A stretch of 64,000 nucleotides of DNA from an uncultured Flavobacteriaceae bacterium (GCA_947498845.1 CANMLX010000004.1:121504-185503); one strand, 5' to 3'. Numbered from the stretch's first letter, positions 18,260 through 28,430 are shown. The notes: generated from the letters alone by a model not told the origin. Made by a program: numbers and translations.

Positions 18260-18670
18260 CTAGGACAGCTTACTAAGGTAGTGGTTTTCCTTGTCCCTCA
18301 TAAGCGAAGCGTCGTCTTTAGTCTTATCCTTATAACCACAATAATGCAACACGCCATGTATAATCACACGATGTAGTTCATCATCAAAAGACACGTTAAA
18401 ATCTTTAGCATTATCATCTACTCTTTCTACAGAGATAAAGATGTCTCCTGTTATTAGTTTCCCTACAGAATAATCGAAACTTATAATGTCTGTAAGCGTG
18501 TCGTGTTTAAGGAATTCTACATTTAATTTATGTAAATAAGCATCGTCACAAAACACATAATTGATCTCTTCTAGCTTGTAAGATTCTGAAGTAATTGTGT
18601 TTGAAATCCAATTCGAAATTCTATCTTCATCATCTAACCTAAATGCCGTTTCGTAGTTGAAATTAATCAT
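18260..18670 (-). CDS. ybeY: Endoribonuclease YbeY (rRNA maturation)
   Basis: A 136-residue metal-dependent RNase for 16S rRNA 3'-end maturation and ribosome quality control. It has the family features FLKHDTLTDIISFDY (about 53-67), GDIFISVERV and the zinc motif H105-GVL-H109-YCGYK-D115. The third ligand position holds Asp rather than the His of the canonical HGxLHLxGYDH motif; Asp there is plausible as a ligand. It overlaps the upstream hypothetical gene by 8 bases, so it is translated from the same transcript. Start ATG 18670. Confidence 0.93.
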   Translation of the reverse strand: MINFNYETAFRLDDEDRISNWISNTITSESYKLEEINYVFCDDAYLHKLNVEFLKHDTLTDIISFDYSVGKLITGDIFISVERVDDNAKDFNVSFDDELHRVIIHGVLHYCGYKDKTKDDASLMRDKENHYLSKLS

Positions 18671-20072
18671 TTACAATAAATTTATTTGACACTTTAAAGG
18701 TATTAGATGTTGTATCGAGATAAAAATACACTAATAAATCTTTAAGAAAAACTGAAGACAAATGCTCAAACGCCTTCTCTTCTTTTATATCTTTAATATG
18801 TTTTTCTTTATCAATTTCTTTATACTTATACGCAACAGAGACACCTTTGTTTACAAGGTTAAAATCTTTATCTAAAACAATTTCAAAATAGTGTTTTTTA
18901 GCATCTTCTAAAAAGCAGATATCACCATAAGTATTTGACGGTCCAAAAGACCGAATTGAGTTATTTATCATTTGTTGGTGATCCAGTATAGGCTGTTGAA
19001 ATTGCCACCAAAACCAATCTCTATGATAATTATATGTTATTGGATTTACATAATCACATCGGATAATTAAATTATCTCCATTCGATGACTTGTTTACTGT
19101 AATTGTAGATTTGTATTCACTTTTCACAGCATATTTTAAAAAGTCACTTAAATCTTCGAAACCATCTGCATGCGAATGAATTTTTTCGTCAGACAAAACA
19201 ATACTAATAAGCTTGCCTGTTTTTAAGTTGTTTATGTTAATAAACGATGATTTCCTATCACATATAAATTGATACAAATTATCTTCAAAAAAATATGAGG
19301 ACGCCTCTCTAACAGTAGAAAACTTATCGTAACTAAACTCTTTCGAATTTACACTTAATTCAACACTGTCTTTAGCAGGCATATTCACCGACAATATAGA
19401 CGTAAATTTATTGGAAAAATCATCTTTAGTAATATGTAACATATCGGTATCATCACTGTAAACTTTGAACGAATTTGTAGACCCATTAGCAACAAATTCA
19501 TCTCGGTCTATTGGCGCAAAAGAAGAGCTAGAAGCCCCTTTAAAAAAGTGTCTATTTTGCTTTTCTCTTCTAAAAGAAGCACTTGATATATCTTGCGAAT
19601 TAACTACTTTATAAACCTTTAAAATATTAAAGTGTTTGGTAATTAAAAGGGTTTTATTGAGGTTTCTAATAGAAGCCTTTAATACACTTTCTTTTGGAAT
19701 AGAGGTTACTTTATAAGCTCCTGTAATTATATTTAAGTCAACAATACTTTTCCTTATTGGGCGAACCGAACCCAAAGATACAGCCATAGAAATTAAATTA
19801 TTATTAGAGTGATATGAATTTATAATAGGTTGTTTATTAAATGAAATAGACTCTAGTTTTTTTAGCGTATTATTAAAAAAAGAAATAGGTATAGCTTCAT
19901 ACTTTTTTGTGTCTCTATTTTTTGCTATAACTATATGAAACGATTCTTTATCTCCTAACTTACCTGAAAAAGTTGTTATAATTTTATAATTTTCTCCAAG
20001 TTTGATTTCGTTCGCATATGATATATGTATACTTAAAAACAGTAACAAACACATTTTTGATATTACCCTCAT
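18663..20072 (-). CDS. Secreted hypothetical protein
   Basis: A 469-residue protein not recognised. It starts at ATG 20072 (MRVISKMCLLLFLSIHISYANE), a clear signal peptide, and has no later membrane segment. The body alternates beta-strand-like stretches with many Ser/Lys/Asp residues and contains an aromatic-rich patch (YHRDWFWWQFQQPILDHQQ, about 350-370). It lies between the DUF4175 gene (16 bases upstream) and ybeY (8-base overlap), so it is carried on that transcript. An envelope protein is likely; no function can be assigned. Confidence 0.75.
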   Translation of the reverse strand: MRVISKMCLLLFLSIHISYANEIKLGENYKIITTFSGKLGDKESFHIVIAKNRDTKKYEAIPISFFNNTLKKLESISFNKQPIINSYHSNNNLISMAVSLGSVRPIRKSIVDLNIITGAYKVTSIPKESVLKASIRNLNKTLLITKHFNILKVYKVVNSQDISSASFRREKQNRHFFKGASSSSFAPIDRDEFVANGSTNSFKVYSDDTDMLHITKDDFSNKFTSILSVNMPAKDSVELSVNSKEFSYDKFSTVREASSYFFEDNLYQFICDRKSSFININNLKTGKLISIVLSDEKIHSHADGFEDLSDFLKYAVKSEYKSTITVNKSSNGDNLIIRCDYVNPITYNYHRDWFWWQFQQPILDHQQMINNSIRSFGPSNTYGDICFLEDAKKHYFEIVLDKDFNLVNKGVSVAYKYKEIDKEKHIKDIKEEKAFEHLSSVFLKDLLVYFYLDTTSNTFKVSNKFIVND

Positions 20073-20088
20073 TAACAAAAATTTAAAT

Positions 20089-23000
20089 TTATTTCTTAAA
20101 ATATTCCTGGACTTTTTTCTTGTAAATTTTCTGCAAAGGTAAGGCTTGTCGGTTTAAAATTTCTGTAGTTTTAAAATATTGTTTAGCCGTTGGTATTTGA
20201 TTAGTGGCGCTGTTATCATATACCTTTTTGTTGGTCTTTGATTCGCGCTTATTATCTTCGCCTTGTTGTAATTCTGCATTCTCTAGCTTAAGTAATTGAT
20301 GTTGTAAATTCATCATTTTACTTAGGGTTTGGTTTGTAAATCCCTTGTTTAACAAGTCTAATTCTACATCTTTCATTTGTTTAGATAACTTATCACCTAT
20401 ACCACCTTTACCTTCTTTATCTAATCGTTGCTCTAATGCTTCTCTAAGCATTTGCTGTCTTTTGTAAATCTCATACAATAACGCTTCTTGGCTACCGCCT
20501 TCTCCTTCTCCATTACTTCCTGATTTATTTCCATTATCCCCTTCACTTTTGCCTTTATCTCCTTTTCCTTTTTTACCACCCTTGCCTTTATCTCCTGGCT
20601 TATCACCCTCCTTATTTCCTTTTTTATCGCCTTGTTTTTCGCCATCACCTTTCTGTTTTCCTTCGCCCTGTTTGGGCTGTCCCTGTTCGCCTTTTTTCAT
20701 CCCTTGCTGCATCATCTTATTTAATTCTTCCTGACTCATAATAATGTCTGGTAATTGCATATCTCCTTCTCCACCTTGGCTTGGTGACATGCTCATACTT
20801 TCTTGCATGTTGTCTAAAATATCACTTAGCAAATCTGCTAAATTATTTGTGGCTGTAATAGCAAATTGCTGTTTGGAAACACCTTGATACAATTGGTTTT
20901 CTGCAAGCAATTCCAGAGATTGATCTATATTAAAATAGACTTCAGATATTTCTTTATTTACTTGTTCAGACAATTTTGGTTGGCGTAATGAAAGCGTAAA
21001 CAAACTATCGTCTATGTGCTCAAAATGTTCTTTAAGGTTGCTCTGCTTTCTTAAAAAAGACGCGTACTTATTATGGTTAACATCTATGGCTTTAAATTGA
21101 TCCATTAATGCTTCTTCATCAAAAGAAAACAACACTAAGTTATCCAAAATTTGTCTAAGCATTTCTGCATCCTCCTGGATTTGATCCCCACTCATACCTT
21201 GCATAGCACCCTGCATTTTACCACTCATTTGCTTCATTTTTTTTGCAGCATTTTTCTGGCTTTTCTTTGCCTTTTCTTGGCTTTCCTTTTTTTCTTGTGG
21301 ATCACCAGATTGCTCTTTTTTATCTAGTGCATCAGATGCCTTTTTTTGTTCTTCTTGAACTTCTTTCTCTTCTAATTTATCTTGAGGAATAGCGATTGGT
21401 TTTTTTAAGGCTTTACTATCTTTCTTTAAATCTTCTATGGCTTTCTGGAACGCTTCAAAAGCTTTATTTATACTATCTTGTTTTTCTTTGGTATTTTCTT
21501 TTTCATTCTTATTTGATAATTCCTCTTGTTTCTTTGCTAGTTCTTTTAAATCGTCTGCCAATTTCTCAAGCTTTTTCTCTACATAAAAGCGTTTTGTTAG
21601 TTCTAATAACTGCTCTAAACTGCGCTTTTTTGATTTACTATTTTTTGCTAATTCTTCGAGTTTTTGTGTAAGCTTCTCGTTATTAATTTTGTCTTTAAGT
21701 TTCTCCAATTCTTCGAGGGCCTTTTCATCTTTTTTTAATTGCTCTTCATTCTCTTGTAAACGCTTTTCTAAATCCTTTTTATACGCGTTATCTTCTTTAT
21801 TTTTTTCTTTTTGAAAATCTTCAAGATTCTCTTTTAACTTCTTATTGAAGTTTCTCATCATTTGATCTTGTTGCTTCTGTCTTTTAATAAACGATTCTAA
21901 TTTCTTTTTATCCGAAAAATTTAGCGTTCTTTTTTCCTTACCTGTTTTGCTAAGTTCTTCCAGACGCTTCTCTTGTTCCTTAAACTTTTTAATAGATTTG
22001 CCTAAGTCTTTTATAGATTCACCCTGTTGATTAAGTTGCTTTTCCTCCTCTTCCTTTTTGGTACGTTTCCTATAAGTAAACACACTACTCTTAACACTCT
22101 TAAATTTGTTTACTGCATCATTATCGAAAGCTTGAAAATAAAGCTCATAGGCTATCCCTTCTTCTACGTTAATAGTATCTGGGAAAGCATTAATAAAATC
22201 AAAAACATTAGAGCCCGATGATGATATAACCTTAACTTGTTTTTCGTCTTCTTTACCTGAAGGATAATACACTAATTGTACTTTGCTTAAACCATAATCA
22301 TCACTAACCTGTCCATAAAAATACAGCGATTGTAGATCTAGGCTATCTTTTTTCACCTGAATATTTAATTCGGGATATTCGTCTTTTACAACATTAATGG
22401 CATACTCTAAATTCTCATAATCTTTGAGTTTTTTATTACTCGTGCTTAATGTGTATTCATAGTTTCTAAAAACACGTTTTGAGGCTTTAAACGCATCATT
22501 ATCATCTAAATAAAACTGCAATGTATCTATAGCATATAAATTCACATGATCTGTATTATTTGCTTTAATTTGCCATGTTATTTTTGTGCCTTCTGGTACT
22601 GTAGCATTACCTGTTGTTTTTAAAATTTCATCCCTTTTATTAACATAACTAGGATAATCTAAATGCATATTAAATGTCGAAATAGATGGCACGTCTACTA
22701 TAGATAGCGTGTAAGGTTTTGAGTTTACATTATTAGCCGAAAAGTTAAAAACTATAGGGTCTGTAGGTTGTGAAAACACATACTCAAATTCTCCTGGGCT
22801 ATTCTGCTGTAAAAAATACGATTCGTTATTATACTTAATTAATACATTCTCAGGAACTAAATCACCAACGGTTCTAACCTGTAATTTAAAATCCTTTCTC
22901 TGTATTGTACTTAACGAATCGTTAATTACATAAAACTGAAAAGGCGCTGGTGGTTCGTAAGCCGTGTTATAATCTACAACGCGTTTATAACTATCACTAA

Positions 23001-23523
23001 ACCAATTAAAATTACCTGTAAAATAAATAAGTAAGACTATCGCTACAGGTATGATAGCATATTTTAAATAACTTAAATTCTTTTTAAAGTTAACAGCAAG
23101 TTTAAAAGGTATTGGTTTGAGTTCTTTAGATTTTTGATCGATACTGGCTAATAACAAATCCGATTTATCTGTACTTCCATTTAGCTGAATGACATTTAAT
23201 AATTTATCTTTGACTTCTGGAAAATGTTGTCCTATGATTTTTGCAGATTGATTATAATCTATGCCTCTTTTTAACTTAAAAAGCTTCGCTAATGGTATGA
23301 CGATAAACGTAACTAAAAGGGTTATTTCTACAAGAATAAAAAGCCAAAATAATAGTGTTCTGGCGGTGGTATTCAACCATAAAAAATGTTCTATTAAAAG
23401 TGTAAACAAGAAATATAATAAGCCTATAGCAAAAAAAAGAATAGCGCCTTTTAGCAACTCGTTAGTATGGTAACGCTTAATAAACTGCTCAAGCTTATTT
23501 TGAATATTGTTGAAGTTATCCAT
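20089..23523 (-). CDS. DUF4175 family membrane protein
   Basis: An 1144-residue protein: two N-terminal membrane helices (about 25-45 and 52-75), a third near 150-170, a periplasmic region with Ig-like stretches (about 180-480), then a very long Lys/Glu-rich coiled coil (about 490-800) and a low-complexity Gly/Lys/Asp-rich linker (about 935-1010), with a short conserved C-terminal part. This matches DUF4175 proteins of Bacteroidota, which are often next to mnmG/ybeY. The function is unknown; envelope mechanics or signalling is a guess. It heads the transcript leading to the hypothetical protein and ybeY. Low-complexity sequence produces spurious overlapping frames here. Confidence 0.88.
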   Translation of the reverse strand: MDNFNNIQNKLEQFIKRYHTNELLKGAILFFAIGLLYFLFTLLIEHFLWLNTTARTLLFWLFILVEITLLVTFIVIPLAKLFKLKRGIDYNQSAKIIGQHFPEVKDKLLNVIQLNGSTDKSDLLLASIDQKSKELKPIPFKLAVNFKKNLSYLKYAIIPVAIVLLIYFTGNFNWFSDSYKRVVDYNTAYEPPAPFQFYVINDSLSTIQRKDFKLQVRTVGDLVPENVLIKYNNESYFLQQNSPGEFEYVFSQPTDPIVFNFSANNVNSKPYTLSIVDVPSISTFNMHLDYPSYVNKRDEILKTTGNATVPEGTKITWQIKANNTDHVNLYAIDTLQFYLDDNDAFKASKRVFRNYEYTLSTSNKKLKDYENLEYAINVVKDEYPELNIQVKKDSLDLQSLYFYGQVSDDYGLSKVQLVYYPSGKEDEKQVKVISSSGSNVFDFINAFPDTINVEEGIAYELYFQAFDNDAVNKFKSVKSSVFTYRKRTKKEEEEKQLNQQGESIKDLGKSIKKFKEQEKRLEELSKTGKEKRTLNFSDKKKLESFIKRQKQQDQMMRNFNKKLKENLEDFQKEKNKEDNAYKKDLEKRLQENEEQLKKDEKALEELEKLKDKINNEKLTQKLEELAKNSKSKKRSLEQLLELTKRFYVEKKLEKLADDLKELAKKQEELSNKNEKENTKEKQDSINKAFEAFQKAIEDLKKDSKALKKPIAIPQDKLEEKEVQEEQKKASDALDKKEQSGDPQEKKESQEKAKKSQKNAAKKMKQMSGKMQGAMQGMSGDQIQEDAEMLRQILDNLVLFSFDEEALMDQFKAIDVNHNKYASFLRKQSNLKEHFEHIDDSLFTLSLRQPKLSEQVNKEISEVYFNIDQSLELLAENQLYQGVSKQQFAITATNNLADLLSDILDNMQESMSMSPSQGGEGDMQLPDIIMSQEELNKMMQQGMKKGEQGQPKQGEGKQKGDGEKQGDKKGNKEGDKPGDKGKGGKKGKGDKGKSEGDNGNKSGSNGEGEGGSQEALLYEIYKRQQMLREALEQRLDKEGKGGIGDKLSKQMKDVELDLLNKGFTNQTLSKMMNLQHQLLKLENAELQQGEDNKRESKTNKKVYDNSATNQIPTAKQYFKTTEILNRQALPLQKIYKKKVQEYFKK

Positions 23524-23611
23524 GATTTAGGGATAAAGTGAAGAAATAATACTATTAAAATACTAATCTACAATTTTATTTACTACTGCCTATATAATAA
23601 TGTGTTAATTG

Positions 23612-23619
23612 TATCTTTG
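23612..23619 (+). promoter_or_regulatory. -7 promoter box of gltX (TATCTTTG)
   Basis: TATCTTTG matches TAnnTTTG, 72 bases before the gltX start. No clear -33 TTG is seen, so confidence is moderate. Confidence 0.45.
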
Positions 23620-23690
23620 CCCAATAACCATAATGAGATTTAAACTAATAGTTTTATATCTCAAATACTAGAATTAATTACGATAAAAAC

Positions 23691-25202
23691 ATGACCAAAA
23701 ACGTTCGTGTGCGTTTTGCACCTAGCCCAACCGGACCTTTACATATAGGCGGCGTACGTACTGCTTTATTTAACTATTTATTTGCTAAAAAACATAATGG
23801 TACTTTTATTTTACGTATCGAAGACACCGATCAAAAAAGATATGTTCAAGGTGCAGAAGCTTATATTATTAACGCTTTAAAATGGTGCGGCATGCCAGCC
23901 GATGAAAGTCCTGAAAACCCTGGTGCATTTGGTCCATACAGACAAAGCGAACGTAAAGATTTATATAAACAATATGCAGATAATTTAATTGCATCTGGAA
24001 ATGCATACTATGCGTTTGATACGGCCGATGAATTAGATTTTCATAGAAAAGACCATGAAGCAAAAGGCAAAACATTTATCTACAATTGGCACAACCGTTT
24101 GAAATTAAAAAACGCGTTGTCTCTTAGTGAAGCTGATGTAAACGCTAAATTAGATGCTGGTGAAGATTATGTAATTCGTTTTAAATCCCCTCAAGATGAA
24201 ACTTTACATCTTAAAGATAGTATTAGAGGTGATATAAAAATTGATACCAATATTTTAGACGATAAAGTATTGTTTAAAAGCGATGGTATGCCTACCTATC
24301 ACCTGGCCAATATTGTAGATGACCATTTAATGGAAATAACGCATGTTATTCGTGGAGAAGAATGGTTGCCTTCTTTGGCATTACACTATCAATTATATAA
24401 GGCTTTAGGTTGGCAAGCGCCAGAGTTTGCACATTTACCATTAATATTGAAGCCTACAGGAAAAGGAAAATTAAGCAAACGCGATGGTGATAAATTAGGT
24501 TTTCCTGTTTTTCCTTTAGAATGGAACGATCCAAAAACAGGCGCTATTTCTCGAGGCTATAAAGAAGATGGCTATTTCCCTGAAGCTGTAGTTAACTTTC
24601 TGGCTTTTTTGGGTTGGAATCCTGGAACAGAACAAGAACTTTTTGGCATAAACGAACTTGTTGATGCTTTCGATTTAAAGAACGTAAATAAATCTGGAGC
24701 ACGGTTTGATCCAGATAAAACAAAGTGGTTTAATCACCACTACATGCAAGAGCAGAATAGCGATCTTTTAGCTCAAACATTTAAAGCTTCAAAAGATGAA
24801 CTAAAAGACATTGATGTAAATTATATAGCAATGGTAATTGGTTTGGTAAAAGAGCGCGCTACGTTTATTTCAGATTTTTGGGCCTTAAGCCATTACTTTT
24901 TTAAAGCGCCTGAAACTTATGATGAAAAAGCCTCTAAAAAGGCCTTTAAAGAAGGCACTAAAAACATTTTAGCTCAAGTAATAGATTTGATTAATACAAC
25001 AGAAGATTTTACTGTAGAAGCGTTGCAAACAACTATTAAAGGCTGGATCACCAAAAACGAGATAGGCTTTGGTAAGGTTATGATGCCTTTGCGTTTAGCA
25101 CTTGTAGGTGCTTTACAAGGCCCTGATGTGTTTGATATTATATTTATGATTGGAAAAAATGAATCTATAAATCGCATAAATAATGCGATATTAAATATAT
25201 AA
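23691..25202 (+). CDS. gltX: Glutamate--tRNA ligase
   Basis: A 503-residue class I aminoacyl-tRNA synthetase that charges tRNA-Glu. ATP-binding HIGH-type motif in PSPTGPLHIGG (HIG at 18-20), RIEDTD (about 43-48), HVIRGEEWLPS, and KMSKS-type loop K260-L-S-K-R264. The full C-terminal anticodon-binding region is present. A separate GlnRS gene (glnS, 32411) means this enzyme need not mischarge tRNA-Gln. It is followed after four bases by the SGNH hydrolase gene, so they are probably cotranscribed. Confidence 0.97.
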   Translation: MTKNVRVRFAPSPTGPLHIGGVRTALFNYLFAKKHNGTFILRIEDTDQKRYVQGAEAYIINALKWCGMPADESPENPGAFGPYRQSERKDLYKQYADNLIASGNAYYAFDTADELDFHRKDHEAKGKTFIYNWHNRLKLKNALSLSEADVNAKLDAGEDYVIRFKSPQDETLHLKDSIRGDIKIDTNILDDKVLFKSDGMPTYHLANIVDDHLMEITHVIRGEEWLPSLALHYQLYKALGWQAPEFAHLPLILKPTGKGKLSKRDGDKLGFPVFPLEWNDPKTGAISRGYKEDGYFPEAVVNFLAFLGWNPGTEQELFGINELVDAFDLKNVNKSGARFDPDKTKWFNHHYMQEQNSDLLAQTFKASKDELKDIDVNYIAMVIGLVKERATFISDFWALSHYFFKAPETYDEKASKKAFKEGTKNILAQVIDLINTTEDFTVEALQTTIKGWITKNEIGFGKVMMPLRLALVGALQGPDVFDIIFMIGKNESINRINNAILNI

Positions 25203-25206
25203 CACA

Positions 25207-26178
25207 ATGAAAATTATTAATCTATTTATTTACTTTTTACTTTTTACTTTTTTTGTCTCGTCTAAAAAACAAGAAAAAAAACCCACACGATCTTTACCCT
25301 TACACAATAAAAAAGTTGTAATACTAGGTAATAGTATTACGCAAAATGGTAAATATGTAGATTTTGTTGAATACTACCTAAGAAAAAATTATCCAAACGA
25401 AAAATTAAATATAATAAGTATAGGGCTCTCTTCTGAGACAGTATCAGGAGATTCTGAAATAAAACACGCATTCCCTAGACCTTGTATTCATTCTCGTTTA
25501 GATCTCGCCTTAAAACTCACTAAACCAGATTTAGTATTAGCATGTTATGGTATGAATGATGGTATTTACTCTAAAATAGATAGTACGCGATTTAATAACT
25601 ACAAAAATGGTATTAAAAAACTAAAAGAAAAAGTGAGACAACAAGGCGCAGAAATAATATTGATGACGCCTACTCCTTTTGATGCTTATGCTGCAAAAGA
25701 AAAATTAGGCAAAGAAAGTGATCGTGTTTTTTCGTATAATAAACGATATCCAGGCTATAATAATGTTCTTAAATATTATTCGAAATGGTTATTAAAAACA
25801 AAGGATACAAAAATTATTAACCTGAATGGCTATGTATCTTCTATGTTAGAAGAAATAAAACAGATTAAAACAGATTCAACATTCATACCAGATGGTGTTC
25901 ACCCAAATACAATAGGGCATTACCACATGGCTAAAAAAATATTAAAAGATTTATATCCTCAAATTACTTTAGAGAAGGGCATCACAGAATTAAATAATAT
26001 AGAGAAAGATTCTCTTTATAAATTGGTGAGTAAACGAAGAGGGATTAGATCTAAAGGCTGGCTAAACTATATTGGCTATAAGAAAAAAGAAATTGTAAAA
26101 TCTAACGATATTACAACAACAAAAGCGCGTGTAAAACAATTAGATAAGGTAATTGATAACTATCTTAAAACGAAATAA
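25207..26178 (+). CDS. SGNH/GDSL-family hydrolase, exported
   Basis: A 323-residue protein with a signal peptide (about 1-20) and an SGNH esterase fold: block I VVILGNSITQNGKYVDFVE (Ser in GNSIT), block III YGMNDG with the oxyanion-hole Asn, and block V DGVHPNTIGH with the Asp-x-x-His pair. Relatives act as acyl- or acetyl-esterases on carbohydrates and are found beside glycan-degradation genes; the substrate here is unknown. It is four bases downstream of gltX and overlaps the convergent beta-barrel gene by 14 bases. Confidence 0.87.
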   Translation: MKIINLFIYFLLFTFFVSSKKQEKKPTRSLPLHNKKVVILGNSITQNGKYVDFVEYYLRKNYPNEKLNIISIGLSSETVSGDSEIKHAFPRPCIHSRLDLALKLTKPDLVLACYGMNDGIYSKIDSTRFNNYKNGIKKLKEKVRQQGAEIILMTPTPFDAYAAKEKLGKESDRVFSYNKRYPGYNNVLKYYSKWLLKTKDTKIINLNGYVSSMLEEIKQIKTDSTFIPDGVHPNTIGHYHMAKKILKDLYPQITLEKGITELNNIEKDSLYKLVSKRRGIRSKGWLNYIGYKKKEIVKSNDITTTKARVKQLDKVIDNYLKTK

Positions 26179-26848
26179 TAGCGCCTAAAAACAATAAACT
26201 TTGGTTACCATTAAAGTCTAGTTTGCCTCCTGTAGTATCCAGATTTTCATTATCTAAAGCACCCAATATATTAGTAAACCCATAGATGTATTGCGCTTTG
26301 AATTTAATATGTTTAATACCTACAGATGCTCCAATAGCAGCATTAACATTAAATTTAGAGATGTTAATAATATCTTTAGCAGCTAAGTTATTATAGCCAT
26401 TAACAAAATAACCTTCTTTATTTTTATCCTTAAATTCTAGTGCACCGTTATACTGTAATAATGGACCAAAATCTATAGTAAGATAATCTGGGATAAGTTT
26501 TACGTGCATAAACATACCTAATTGAGCTGTGAGTAACTTAAAATCTACAAACTCTGTATTAGTACTGGAAGGTTCTGGTTTGGCTAAAATACCCATGTTA
26601 TTTTCAGATAACTGTATCCCATAACTTAAATTATACCATTTATGGGGTAAATCTACAGAGGCCATTATACTACCCATAAAGCCCCGCTCTTTTGAAGTTT
26701 CAAAATTATCTGTTATAATATCAAATTCTGTTATACCTCCAAAAATATTAAACCCATTAGTTATCCTATAACTCCCTTTTTGTGAAAAACTAAGTGTAAC
26801 AAAACTAAGGGTGAATACTACTAATAGTATAAATTTTAAGTTTTTCAT
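26165..26848 (-). CDS. Outer-membrane beta-barrel protein, hypothetical
   Basis: A 227-residue protein with a cleavable signal peptide (FVTLSFSQ) and amphipathic strands ending in a terminal Phe (LLFLGAIISF), the mark of outer-membrane barrels. Features such as GFNIFGGITEFDIIT, YNLSYGIQLSENNMG and AAIGASVGIKHIKFKAQYIYGFTNI fit small 8-stranded porin-like proteins. The function is unknown. It is transcribed alone towards the SGNH gene with overlapping 3' ends. Confidence 0.75.
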   Translation of the reverse strand: MKNLKFILLVVFTLSFVTLSFSQKGSYRITNGFNIFGGITEFDIITDNFETSKERGFMGSIMASVDLPHKWYNLSYGIQLSENNMGILAKPEPSSTNTEFVDFKLLTAQLGMFMHVKLIPDYLTIDFGPLLQYNGALEFKDKNKEGYFVNGYNNLAAKDIINISKFNVNAAIGASVGIKHIKFKAQYIYGFTNILGALDNENLDTTGGKLDFNGNQSLLFLGAIISF

Positions 26849-26923
26849 CGCATTTATATCTTTTGGTGCTAAATATAACTTAAATTAGTAACTGTTAATT
26901 AATCATTTTTAAAAATCTTTATC

Positions 26924-27853
26924 ATGACTTATACATTAATTCCTATCCTTTTTCTTGGTATTATAATTATAATTTCATCATTTTTTATTGTTAAACAACA
27001 AACAGCCGCTATTATAGAACGCTTTGGTAAATTCCAAAGTATTCGTCATTCTGGACTTCAACTAAAAATTCCTTTGGTAGATCGTATTGCTGGAAAGTTA
27101 AGTTTAAAAATTCAGCAATTAGATGTAATTATAGAAACAAAAACATTAGACGATGTATTTGTGCGTTTAAAAGTATCTGTACAATACAAAGTAATAAGAG
27201 AAAAAGTATATGATGCATTCTATAAATTAGATTATCCTCACGATCAAATTACAAGTTATGTATTTGATGTTGTACGTGCCGAAGTACCAAAAATGAAGCT
27301 AGATGATGTCTTTGTTAAAAAAGATGATATCGCCATTGCAGTAAAAAGAGAACTTAACGAAGCTATGTTAGATTATGGATATGATATCATTAAAACGCTA
27401 GTAACAGATATAGACCCAGATGCACAAGTAAAAGAAGCTATGAACAGAATTAATGCTTCTGAGCGTGAAAAAATAGCCGCACAATTTGAAGGTGATGCAC
27501 AGCGTATTTTAATTGTTGAAAAAGCAAAAGCAGAAGCAGAAAGCAAGCGTTTACAAGGTCAAGGTATTGCAGACCAACGTCGTGAAATTGCCAGAGGTTT
27601 AGAAGAGTCTGTAGAAGTATTAAATAAAGTAGGTATAAATTCTCAAGAAGCATCTGCCCTTATTGTCGTTACACAACATTACGACACACTACAATCTATT
27701 GGTCAGGAAACTAACAGTAATTTAATTTTATTACCAAACTCACCACAAGCGGGTAGCCAAATGTTAAACGATATGGTGGCAAGTTTTACAGCCAGTAACC
27801 AAATAGGTGAAGCTATGAAAAATGCTAAAAAAAAGGAAGATGATACGCTTTAA
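26924..27853 (+). CDS. SPFH/Band 7 (stomatin-like) membrane protein
   Basis: A 309-residue protein with one N-terminal membrane helix (about 4-24), then the SPFH domain (about 25-190: AAIIERFGKFQSIRHSGLQLKIP, VFVRLKVSVQYKV, YDIIKTLVTDIDPD) and an Ala/Glu-rich helix (ASEREKIAAQFEGDAQRILIVEKAKAEAESK). It forms large ring-like scaffolds in membranes and is often linked to protease control or lipid domains. It is translationally coupled to the following small gene, whose start lies inside its last codons. Confidence 0.92.
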   Translation: MTYTLIPILFLGIIIIISSFFIVKQQTAAIIERFGKFQSIRHSGLQLKIPLVDRIAGKLSLKIQQLDVIIETKTLDDVFVRLKVSVQYKVIREKVYDAFYKLDYPHDQITSYVFDVVRAEVPKMKLDDVFVKKDDIAIAVKRELNEAMLDYGYDIIKTLVTDIDPDAQVKEAMNRINASEREKIAAQFEGDAQRILIVEKAKAEAESKRLQGQGIADQRREIARGLEESVEVLNKVGINSQEASALIVVTQHYDTLQSIGQETNSNLILLPNSPQAGSQMLNDMVASFTASNQIGEAMKNAKKKEDDTL

Positions 27854-28379
27854 TAAAATAGTATCCTTTAAAATTTTAATGTTGCTACTATTATGTAGCA
27901 ACATTTTTTTTTCTCAAACTAATGAGGAATTAAAAGAGTGGGCTTTAAGAGATGCCAAAATCACCTCTGAAGCAACACTTAAAATGGATTTTGAAACAGT
28001 CTTTAAACATACCTATCCTAGTATTCTTACCATAATGGGGGGTAAAGAAAAAGCAATGAATCTTGTTAAAGCAACTTTTACCTCAATGAAGGAGCAAGGC
28101 TTTGTTTTTGAAAAGGCAGATATACTATCTGTTTCAGATGTCGTTTTTGAAAATAACGAATACAGGTGTTATATTGAAGGCTATAACCAAATGAAAATGA
28201 ATGGTATGCGTATTAAGTCGGAAAGTTACCTTTTGGGAATATACAGTAACGATAAAAAAATTTGGTACTTTCTTGAAGCTAAAAAACTAAAAGACAAAGC
28301 ATTATTAGATAAAGTATTACCAAATTTTAAAACAAATTTAAAAATCCCAGATGATGTAATGACTACCGAACAACTATAA
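27840..28379 (+). CDS. Secreted hypothetical protein downstream of SPFH gene
   Basis: A 179-residue protein from ATG 27840 (MIRFNKIVSFKILMLLLLCSNIFFSQ signal peptide); an ATG six codons earlier is possible. The mature part is alpha/beta with KMDFETVFKHTYPSILTIMGGKEKAMNLVKATF and a strand-rich second half (YLLGIYSNDKKIWYFLEA), similar in outline to small NTF2-like or DUF proteins of Flavobacteriia. It overlaps the SPFH gene by 14 bases and shares its transcript. No function assigned. Confidence 0.75.
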   Translation: MIRFNKIVSFKILMLLLLCSNIFFSQTNEELKEWALRDAKITSEATLKMDFETVFKHTYPSILTIMGGKEKAMNLVKATFTSMKEQGFVFEKADILSVSDVVFENNEYRCYIEGYNQMKMNGMRIKSESYLLGIYSNDKKIWYFLEAKKLKDKALLDKVLPNFKTNLKIPDDVMTTEQL

Positions 28380-28430
28380 AAATAAACCCATAGTTTTAAA
28401 TGAAAGAATGAAATTCTTTTAAGGGCTAGC

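Noticed and set aside
20433..20734. Small frames on both strands within the DUF4175 gene
   Set aside because: They arise from the Gly/Lys-rich low-complexity coding sequence of DUF4175 and lack start signals or family features.
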